This document shows positions 34,573 through 41,997 of a stretch of 64,000 bases of DNA, in pieces. Under the pieces are notes generated by a model, which made no database searches, had not been told where the DNA came from, and saw only the letters and a program-made list of their open reading frames with translations. The first letter of the stretch is position 1. Each line of letters opens with the position of its first letter. The DNA lies in contig JAQFVV010006272.1 in the NCBI GenBank assembly GCA_028023455.1, positions 2,831,127 through 2,895,126 on the forward strand. Reading direction: 5' to 3'. The position numbers and the translations under genes were made by a program. This DNA comes from Epiperipatus broadwayi. Its lineage: Eukaryota > Onychophora > Udeonychophora > Euonychophora > Peripatidae.

Positions 34573-36501
34573 CTAACTTTCCCACAATTCTGTGATCTTA
34601 ACGTTTGCTGCTTGCCTGTTAATTAAGTCATGTTTATATTTGCATATTAGCATAGCCTCCTTTATTTTTCTTTTATTGTTATTTTTTTCAATTTGCAATA
34701 TTTTTACTGTTAAAATTGAAGTCAAAACCATAAATACATGATTTATTATGTTCGTAAAAACAGATGCTGAAATATTATTATCTACTATGCAATTTTGTTT
34801 TGATTTCTGAACATGTTTTAATAATAGCAAGTGTTCTTTAGTTCTTTTTTCCAACGTACATCTAGATTCACCTATATATTTACTGCCACACCTACATATC
34901 CATTTATAAATGATACAATTTTTATTTATAAATGAGGTTTTATCTTTGGAGTTATTTTTTAATTTATTTAATGTAGGAGGTGTGTAAAATGCAATATCAC
35001 ATATATCTTTATAAATTTTCCTTATAAACTTTACTTGATAATTTGAAATATATGGGATTGATATCCATATTTTTTTATTAGCAGGAGAATCAATATTATT
35101 ATTAAAATTTTTATTTTTATAATTTGTATTAAAATCTCTAATAACATTATATATGTGATTATAATTAAAGCCAACATTTAACAATTCATTCGAGTATATT
35201 TCAATATTTTTGCCTTTATCTGATGAATATTTGCAAAGACTATTATTTCTAAATAAGAAGGACTTCAAACCTGCCATTTTGTGTGGCATTGACACTTTTG
35301 ATTTATATGGAATATAATCTCTTTTTACTATTGGTTTAATGGTCATACAGTAATCCAGCATGCCTTGATTCCTAGTTATTTTAAGACCAAGAAACTGAAC
35401 ACACATTAAATCTTCATTTGTTTTTATCCATCTTAGGCCTTTCAAACCATTTAATTCCTCAAACAACTCATTAATTGTATTTGGTTTACCACATACAAAA
35501 ACATCATCAACATATCGATAATATGCAGTAATATTTTTTTGATAATATTCCTTTTTCAAAATATTTTCTTCATATGTAGAAATTATAAAATTGCATATTT
35601 GAGCAACAGTAGGTAATCCCATGGGCCATCCGTTACACATTTTATAAAAATCCTTATTAAAAACTGCATAAATATTTTTATCAATAAAATTTAATGTTTC
35701 AATTATAAACTTTATTATTTTCATGTTAACATTTTTTAAAGTTAATGCATTGGAAATAATTTTGATAGATGCCAATCGATCAATTGATCCATACATTTCA
35801 CTAACATCTAGAGTACATATAACATCATTAACATCGATCTTAACATTATGGATTTTATTAACAAAATCAAATGAAGAACATATTGTATATTTACCAAAAC
35901 TAAGAATTTCTTGTAGCATTTTCTCAATTAAACGACAAGTTTCATAATAAAACACCCCTCCAAAATCAATCATTAAATGCAATGGTTCATTTTCTTTATG
36001 CAGTTTTACATTTGAAAAAATCTTAGGACATATTGCAGCAGAAGGGTAAATTTTATAATAAGTACTATTATCAATCGCTTTATTTTTGGCTTTTTTAAAA
36101 ATGTTATTAATAAATTGAATACATAAATTTTCTATATTAACTTTATCAACTTTCATAAAGTTAAGATTCTTCATTTGAGTAATTACTTTGTCCTCATGAT
36201 CAGATTTTAATAACAAACACATTCTAAGGCCCTTGTCCTCTTTTATACAAATTAAATTATTATCGGATGTAAATTTTCTAAATTTAGATATTTGTACGTT
36301 CCAATCATAATCCGTTTTATAATTAAACTTTTTTTCTTTTACTTTTTTTACTAAATCATTACAAACTTTTAAATCAGATTTAATTCTGCTTAAGGAATTT
36401 TCAATTGAAGATTTCAATTCTAGATCACTGTCTTCCCACTGACCGCCAACATATTTTGCACCAAGATTTAATATATGTTTTTGTTGAAAATTGAGATCCA
36501 T
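34573..36501 (-). CDS. Penelope-like polyprotein: reverse transcriptase + GIY-YIG
   Basis: Copies the element's RNA into DNA (RT) and cuts target DNA (GIY-YIG nuclease); expected in the nucleus. I start at the ATG at 36501, the first after an in-frame TAA, giving about 642 residues; a start three codons upstream would need TTG. Residues 85-95 hold the PLE 'CIKEDKG' block. Near 170 is 'HKENEPLHLM', where most PLEs have LRP, so an expected Arg is His. Motif A 'CTLDVSEMYGS' is near 230, motif B 'NGWPMGLPTVAQ' near 290-301, catalytic YVDD at 330-333, then 'QFLGLKI'. The nuclease has 'IYKWICRCGSKYIGESR' at 531-547, 'LEKRTKEH' and the Glu helix 'KRKIKEAMLI' near 610. A segment around residues 588-603 appears to be read in a shifted frame: the +1 frame gives 'YGFDFNFNSKNI', the usual family wording, so two compensating indels are likely. 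All catalytic RT Asp residues are kept, yet the His change and shift argue for a recently decayed copy. Confidence 0.85.
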   Translation of the reverse strand: MDLNFQQKHILNLGAKYVGGQWEDSDLELKSSIENSLSRIKSDLKVCNDLVKKVKEKKFNYKTDYDWNVQISKFRKFTSDNNLICIKEDKGLRMCLLLKSDHEDKVITQMKNLNFMKVDKVNIENLCIQFINNIFKKAKNKAIDNSTYYKIYPSAAICPKIFSNVKLHKENEPLHLMIDFGGVFYYETCRLIEKMLQEILSFGKYTICSSFDFVNKIHNVKIDVNDVICTLDVSEMYGSIDRLASIKIISNALTLKNVNMKIIKFIIETLNFIDKNIYAVFNKDFYKMCNGWPMGLPTVAQICNFIISTYEENILKKEYYQKNITAYYRYVDDVFVCGKPNTINELFEELNGLKGLRWIKTNEDLMCVQFLGLKITRNQGMLDYCMTIKPIVKRDYIPYKSKVSMPHKMAGLKSFLFRNNSLCKYSSDKGKNIEIYSNELLNVGFNYNHIYNVIRDFNTNYKNKNFNNNIDSPANKKIWISIPYISNYQVKFIRKIYKDICDIAFYTPPTLNKLKNNSKDKTSFINKNCIIYKWICRCGSKYIGESRCTLEKRTKEHLLLLKHVQKSKQNCIVDNNISASVFTNIINHVFMVLTSILTVKILQIEKNNNKRKIKEAMLICKYKHDLINRQAANVKITELWES

Positions 36502-36591
36502 ATTCAACAAATTAATTATTTAGTTACTGTATTTACAAATATTCAGTTATATAATTATGTATATTGCTTTAAAAATACAGACATCGAATCA

Positions 36592-36594
<3 letters not shown>

Positions 36595-36640
<46 letters not shown>
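36595..36640. repeat. (TA)n microsatellite
   Basis: About 44 bases of TA separating the intact PLE from an RTE LINE tail. Confidence 0.95.
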
Positions 36641-36679
36641 CAAATGCACATTTTATAAGTGATATGATATAACAATTAT

Positions 36680-37096
36680 AGTGATAATGTTACAAAAGCA
36701 GCTGCAGCTATTGCAAATTAATTTAGTTGCAACCATGATTGATTCAATTAATCACAGAATTAAACTTAGATTGTTGTTTTGGGTTGAAATATGTAGTATC
36801 AGAAAAAATATGTTTATATGTTTGAAAAAAAATTATAATATGTGTTATATCAGTTCTAACTCATGGATTTAAAACTTGGAAATTTAACATAAAAAAACAA
36901 TTCAGAGATTTTAGACTACTTACTGAAGTATGAAGAGATGCATGTGGGAATGAAAGTTTTAAAGGTAAAATACTTGAAGATGTCATTGAAAGAATTAAAA
37001 AACTAACAAGAAACTGAGTTGGACATATTTCTATAAGCAATAATAAAAGATGGACAGTTGTCATCCATCTTTAACTGAATCTCAAGAAATTTAAAA
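36680..37096 (+). pseudogene. RTE-type LINE C-terminal remnant, 5' half
   Basis: Frame pieces read 'MIDSINHRIKLRLLFW', 'KNMFICLKK', then 'CVISVLTHGFKTWKF' (family: CVLPVLTYGxETW), 'LLTEV.RDACG', 'VIERIKKLTRN', 'VGHISISNNKRWTVVI' (family: WAGHIARxxDNRWTxxIL). This is the C-terminal domain of RTE/BovB-like LINEs. It is broken by stops and interrupted at 37096 by an insertion; the rest of the domain resumes at 37719. Confidence 0.75.
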
Positions 37097-37240
37097 GACT
37101 TATTATTTTTATAGCTTCTTCTTTACTTTTTTTGCATTTCTCTTCATATTTTCATATATATATATATATATTAATTTTGTTTATTTTCTTCTCTTATACA
37201 CTTTAGAGCAATCTTTTTTATATAATTCCTCATTTATTTT

Positions 37241-37279
37241 GCTTACAGTGTCAATTGTCCTGCAGTCTTCATCAGAGCT
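37241..37279 (-). ncRNA. Hammerhead-like motif, left arm
   Basis: Minus strand: AGCT (37279-37276), a perfect CTGATGA (37275-37269), a stem II now ACTG/CAAT, TTGAC where CGAAA is expected, then ACTGTAAGC whose AGC (37243-37241) pairs with GCT. Comparison with the other arm suggests the ancestor had CAGT-CGAAA, since both copies differ from it at a CpG. Confidence 0.5.
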
Positions 37280-37611
37280 ACAACATTCAATCATATAATC
37301 ATATAACCATTATTAAGAATAAAATAGGAATAAATAAAAAATAACAGAAGATAATTTAAAAAATAAAATGGAAATGTTATAATAATATATTAAAGAATTA
37401 ATGTGGAATGATAGGTAAGATACAATAAAATAAAAAATAAGAATAAAATGAAAGTAAAAATAAATATAATAATAATAACAAAATATAAATAAGAAATAAG
37501 AGAAGCAAAGCTATAGAGTTAAAGTTAAATATGATTAGAATGGTAATATAAAATATGCATATTAATATGTATATAAAATAATGGTTATATGATTATATGT
37601 TTAAATGTTGT

Positions 37612-37650
37612 AGCTCTGATGAAAACTGCAGGATAGTCAAAACTGTAAGC
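37612..37650 (+). ncRNA. Hammerhead-like motif, right arm
   Basis: AGCT (37612-37615), perfect CTGATGA (37616-37622), stem II ACTG with TAGT, CAAAA for CGAAA, then CTGTA and AGC (37648-37650) closing stem I. The G-to-A change in GAAA fits CpG decay. Confidence 0.5.
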
Positions 37651-37718
37651 AAAATAAAGAAGAAATTATATGAAAAAGATTGTATTAAAGTGTATAAGAA
37701 GAGATGATAAAAAAATTT

Positions 37719-37853
37719 AAATTTAAAAAATCTAGGGAAAAACCATATATAAGATGGATAAATGAAGTAAATTAGTTTGTTGTGCAATGTGGAGAAGAGT
37801 AGCTATGAATCAGAGAAATGTACTTGAAGAGATCTTTATTCCATAATGGAATG

Positions 37854-37856
<3 letters not shown>
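37719..37856 (+). pseudogene. RTE-type LINE C-terminal remnant, 3' half
   Basis: Continues the LINE from 37096: 'GKKPYIRWINEVN' (family: GRPxTRWxDDI) then, in another frame, 'LEEIFIP.WN' (family: LEEAFVQQWN), which is the end of the protein. It is followed at once by a (TA)n tract; RTE-type LINEs often end in a short tandem repeat, so the tract could be the LINE tail. Confidence 0.7.

Positions 37857-37942
<86 letters not shown>
37857..37942. repeat. (TA)43 microsatellite at a junction of two elements
   Basis: Eighty-six bases of TA between the 3' end of the plus-strand LINE and the outer end of a minus-strand PLE tail. Confidence 0.95.
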
Positions 37943-37945
<3 letters not shown>

Positions 37946-38000
37946 AAAATTACTCCAAACTCACAACTCAAACAGGCTAGCCAAGAAAATAAACTCCAAA

Positions 38001-38044
38001 ACACTACCAATGGTTTCACTGCTACAAGCAGACTGCTCAAGTGT
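38001..38044 (-). ncRNA. Hammerhead-like motif downstream of PLE tail
   Basis: Minus strand: ACACT (38044-38040), TGAGCAG region at the CUGAUGA position (one extra base and one change), stem II CTGC/GCAG, a perfect GAAAC (38017-38013), CATTGGT, then AGTGT (38005-38001) pairing perfectly with ACACT. Five-base-pair stem I is the best of the set. Confidence 0.5.
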
Positions 38045-38084
38045 ATAGAACTACAAAATAACATATTTAAACTAAACATTACAT

Positions 38085-38350
38085 ACATTTAACACTTACT
38101 TCCCATACACCCTTAATATTAAAAGAACTTATAAATAAGTTAATTGCTTCAGAATCATAATTTTTTAATAATAAACATTCTTTAATTTTTTTAAATTTCA
38201 TTTCTCTCAAAGAAGATAACATTAGCTTCATGAAAATTAATAGTGTGGCCTGTATCTTTTTTATGGACATACAAAGCAGAACTAAGATATTTATTTCTAA
38301 CCCTATTTTTATGTACTTTTATTTTTTCATTTAAGCTCAAACTACTCTAA
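38085..38350 (-). pseudogene. Penelope-like GIY-YIG C-terminal remnant
   Basis: On the minus strand, frames read 'NRVRNKYLSSALYVHKKDTG', 'HTINFHEANVIFFERNEI' and 'IKECLLLKNYDSEAINLFIS'. These are the late GIY-YIG block (SALYxHxxxTGHxINF) and the Glu-containing C-terminal helix, with frameshifts between. The upstream YIG motif is only faintly visible near 38345 before the sequence runs into a TA tract and a hairpin. Dead fragment; its hammerhead-like motif lies downstream at 38001-38044. Confidence 0.7.
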
Positions 38351-38363
38351 CCTATATATATAT

Positions 38364-38534
38364 ATGATCACTAGATGGAGCCTTACCAATAGCTCCTAAC
38401 AAGCTTTTGTTTACGTAAATGCTGAGAGAGATAGAATTTAATATCTCTTTCATTGTCTCCATTCTATCTCTCTCGGCATTTATGTAACCAAAAGCTTGTT
38501 AGGAGCTTTTGGTAAAGCTCCATCTAGTGATCAT
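38364..38534. repeat. Hairpin element, 74-bp arms, 23-base loop
   Basis: 38364-38437 and 38461-38534 are inverted complements with five mismatches in 74. Outer block 'atgatcactagatggagc', inner block 'gagagagatagaat'. No coding capacity. A MITE-like or foldback insertion, or a long hairpin transcript source; nothing distinguishes these. Confidence 0.85.
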
Positions 38535-38738
38535 AAAATGCAAGCTAAAAGCAACTTAAAATTTATAAATTGTTTTGTTTATCATATATATATATATATT
38601 TAAAAAACAAGGGATAATATACACTACTCCAGGAATAATCTTTCTATAAAAAATTTCCTTTGTATTATTTAATAAATTATTTAAATACCCCTTTTTTTAG
38701 CATTTTCCCCAAACAAATTACTATTTTTACATACAGTT

Positions 38739-40220
38739 TTATCAGAAGACAATTTAAATGGCAAAGAAATTCAAGACAGTGCAACAAATCATATATCTAA
38801 CAATGTCTCACCATATAAAGATTTGGCTAACAATTCTTTAGTGATAAACAAAGATTCTACTAATAAAGTTTTAAATCATCTGAGAAAAAGTTGAGATCTT
38901 GCACATCAACATAAAAAATCATCAAAGTGTAAATAAAACAGTTCATCTACTCCAAAAGATGTAAATGGTAAGTCCAAAGATCAAAATAGCCTGACAATTA
39001 AAGAAAATAACAAATTAAAAGAAAGCAGCTTGTTAAATAGTATTATATTTGAATCTCATCACAATAGCATTTGTTCTAAACATAGTAGTAGTTCACCTTA
39101 AGATCATAAAGATAAAAAATCAAAAGAGCACAAAGAACACAAGGATCATAAAGAATACAAGAGTCAAGGATAAAAAGCACAAAGAGCATACAGAACACAA
39201 AGAGCATAGAGAACAAAAATCACAAAGAACACAAAGATTCTAAAGAAAAAAGCATAAAGATAAGCAGAATGAAATAAAAAGAAAGCATTAGTCCAGTTAA
39301 AATTAAGTAGGAACCTTCTTTCCCTAAATCAAGTCCTGTAAAATTTGTTATTGATGAAGGAAGAGATGATGACACTCCACTATTAGCACGAAAAGAAAAA
39401 TTCAAAGAAATAAAGACAAATAAAAAAAGAGATTAAAATTGAGAAGAGGCCTCACAATGATTCTAATAATGAACAATTAAGTCAAGAGCTGAACAATTGA
39501 AGAAAATAAAAACTGAAGAAAAAATAAAAGAAAAACATATGATGAAGAAGAAGATTATAAACAAATTTTAAAAAATGAAAAAGAAAAAAAAGACATAAAA
39601 AAGATGAAGAGAAGAAAAAACTTAATGAAGTAGAAGATACAAAACCTAAAAGAAAAAAGAAAACAAAAATAGTTACCGCACCAGTTTGGTAATGGTGGGA
39701 AGAAAAGACTCATGATGGGAAAAGTGGGTAACTTTGAAGGATAAAGGTCCTGTTTTTGCTCCTTCTCTTATGAACCTCTTTTTAATAGTATCAAATTTTA
39801 TTATAATGATAAAGCAATGATACTAACTCCAAGTGCTGAAGAAATTGCAGGTCTTTATGCTAAAATGCTTGAACATGATTATACTAAAAAAGATTCATTT
39901 AATAACATTTTTTTAAGATTAGAGAAAGGTCATGTCACCTAAAGAGAAATAAAAAGTTATAGATTTAAAAAATGTAATTTCACTTACATGCTTGAATTCT
40001 TTAAAATGAAATATGAAGAAAAAAAATTTTTAGTAAAGAAGCCAAACAGAAAATTAAAGCAGAGAATGAAGCAATTATACAAGAGTATGGTTATTGTGTC
40101 ATAAATGTCATAAAGAAAAAAATGGCAATTTTAAAATTGTTGCCACCTGGTTTATATCGAGATCATGGTGAACATCCTAAAATGGGTAGACTAAAAAAAA
40201 TAATGCCAGAAGATATTATA
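38739..40220 (+). pseudogene. TOP1: DNA topoisomerase I retro-pseudogene, 3'-truncated
   Basis: The parent enzyme relaxes supercoiled DNA in the nucleus. Across many stops and frameshifts the plus strand gives, in order: a start-like 'LSEDNLNGKEIQDS' at 38739 (Met now Leu). At 39095-39260 is a His/Lys/Glu-repeat amino terminus ('HKEHKDHKEYK'), typical of animal TOP1, and at 39450-39680 a Lys/Glu linker. The core start is 'WWEEKTHDGK' and 'LKDKGPVFAP' near 39690-39765. Then 'AEEIAGLYAKMLEHDYTKKD' near 39840-39895, 'KCNFTYMLEFFKMKYEEKK' near 39970-40025, 'IQEYGYC' near 40080 and 'DHGEHPKMGRLKKIMPEDII' to 40219. No introns interrupt these parts, so it is a retrocopy. The rest of the core, the linker and the catalytic-Tyr domain are missing, i.e. 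about half the protein. Loss of the 3' half is opposite to usual LINE-mediated 5' truncation, so a later deletion is likely. Confidence 0.85.
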
Positions 40221-41819
40221 TATATGCACGATCAACTAATAAAATATTCAATCTCTAAATTAAAAACAGGTTGTAATTAAAACCTAAATAAAAAATTGGT
40301 CTTTTGTTTCTGTATGAATTTTTAAGTGTTTCAAACCTTAGTTGAGCTGATAAACATTTTTCCTGAAATGCATGAAAGACTGATTTGGGAAATTTTATAT
40401 AAAGAATAATTTATGATTAAATAACAATTAGAAATTGTTCTAAAACATGCGTGTATATAGTATTCACTAATTAAAGGAAATATATAAATAAATAAAAACA
40501 AACACAATTACTTCCTCTAACAGCTACTTTAATATTTTTATCAGAAGACTGGTTTTCATCAGAAATTACAGCAAAATGGCTTCCTCCAAAACTTAAATGG
40601 TAAAAGTACTTTCATATCTGATAACATAAATTTCTATAGGTTAGAATATTTTTAATCAATCAACCAGTGAGTCATTATGATAAATATTTTATAATTATTT
40701 TTTTTAGAACTGCTATATTTAGAATAATATAAATAATATGCTATATTTAGAATAAAGTAAATTGTGTTAAATATGAAATAAATGCTAAATGTGAAATAAA
40801 AAAATGAATTAAATTTTTATAAAAGCAAAAAGGTAAAAAGAAAGTTGTATATATTTTAATTAAAATAATAAGATAAGCATCTTCATTGTAGAAAATATTT
40901 GTGACTAACAAAAAGATAGATCAGGATAGAGATTAATTAATATGATAATTGAATATTAGTTCCAGTTCCAGAAATAGAATAGCATTAATAGTAATTAGTG
41001 ATCTAGAACTCTCCATGCCTATAGTATTGCTACCTGATATTGAACTGTGAAGGACAAAAGCTCCACTGAAAGAAGAATTGAGGTTGCACACACCCTTGTA
41101 TTGTTGGATATTGAAACCAAAGAAACTGCAAGGCCTGAAAGTGCAACAGTACTATGGCATACCCAAGAAATTTCATTACTAAAGAATCAAAATTGAACCT
41201 AGGGTCATTCTCAGACCACAAAGGTTTTATCATGATTTAGCATACCCCCATGGCTGCATAAGTGTAAGTCACTTTTAATACTAATCTATATAAACATTAT
41301 TATTTATTGAGTTGTTATATATGAAGCTTTGTTAATTGTACTTTTTTATTGTTAACATGTTAGAATAAACATCAAGTTTTAGTTACAGCAGAAAACTGGC
41401 ACAGTCAGTGACAAGATTGAATTTGAACTGCAATTTCTATTGTGGTAGTTAGTAATAAGATTGTAGGTAATAATAGGTCTGATGAGTCAGCCTATTGGGA
41501 AGTTAACTAGATAATCATGTATTTTTTTATTTATCATTAGTTATCAATTTACATTAGGGTATTAAGGTGGTATTTGTGCCACAAGTAATTAAATAAATTT
41601 ACTATGAATAGTTGTGAATTCTCTAATTAAACTGTAAAGGCTATCTGACTAAAACACTCAAGTTGATCTCATTTTTTTAAAAAATGAATTGCAATATATA
41701 TTTCATCTTAAAATTTTCTAAGAAAAACAGTTAAAATGAAAATATTAATAATTATTACTGTATAAAATCAATCATCCGATTAAGTCAAATAATTTTACTT
41801 TTGGGAAATGTATGTATTC
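40221..41819. other. Stretch without a recognisable gene
   Basis: No further topoisomerase sequence is visible after 40220. A ~20-bp word 'ctatatttagaataa' is repeated near 40717 and 40741. A slightly GC-richer patch at 40980-41240 has no recognisable product. Confidence 0.55.
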
Positions 41820-41997
41820 AAGCACGAGTGCGTGTGCGGCGCAACTGCTCCCAAAAGCTGTAATACAAATACAAATAGCTAACTAAATAGGCAAGATCCT
41901 TTGAAAGCGCTCAGCTGTTTTAATATTTTTTTAGTTAGCTATTTGTATTTGTATTACAGCTTTTGGGAGCAGTTGCGCCGCACACGCACTCGTGCTT
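41820..41997. repeat. Perfect 68-bp-arm hairpin with 42-base loop
   Basis: 41820-41887 and 41930-41997 are exact inverted complements by my base-by-base comparison. The arms are GC-rich at the outer end ('gtgcgtgtgcggcgcaactg') in an otherwise AT-rich region. The loop contains 'tttgaaagcgctcagctg', whose GAAAGCGCTC word is the same as in the hammerhead-like motif of the intact PLE (34.5 kb). No mismatch means recent origin, gene conversion, or a sequencing/assembly fold-back artefact. Confidence 0.95.

Larger units (their letters stand above)
34456..36559 (-). mobile_element. Penelope-like element with inverted ~46-bp termini
   Basis: About 34456-34501 and 36511-36559 are inverted complements ('taattatataactgaatatt' then 'aaatacagtaactaaataat', one mismatch). 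They bracket one long coding frame on the minus strand with almost no extra non-coding sequence. PLEs characteristically carry terminal repeats that can be direct or inverted. The left terminus meets a foldback element and the right one is followed within 40 bp by a (TA)n tract. No obvious target duplication. Confidence 0.75.
37097..37718. mobile_element. Insertion of an inverted pair of PLE-like termini
   Basis: It splits the LINE between 'FKR' and 'GKKPYIRW'. The 10-base word AAATTTAAAA stands on both sides (37087-37096 and 37719-37728), consistent with a target duplication, although the word is of low complexity. Inside, about 37184-37316 is the inverted complement of about 37578-37705. 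Each arm includes 'gttgtagctctgatga' and 'actgtaagcaaaata', i.e. a hammerhead-like unit. The ~260-bp centre is A-rich without coding capacity. I read it as a non-autonomous, PLE-derived foldback element. Confidence 0.7.

Noticed and set aside
35723-35947. 74-codon plus-strand frame opposite the PLE
   Set aside because: Antisense shadow of the RT coding frame.
37810-38088. 92-codon minus-strand frame with a long Ile-Tyr repeat
   Set aside because: It is the translation of the (TA)n tract joined to flanking sequence; the same explains the frames at 3618-3812 and 19958-20146.
39049-39243. 64-codon Lys/His/Glu-rich frame as an independent gene
   Set aside because: It is the repetitive amino-terminal region of the TOP1 pseudogene.
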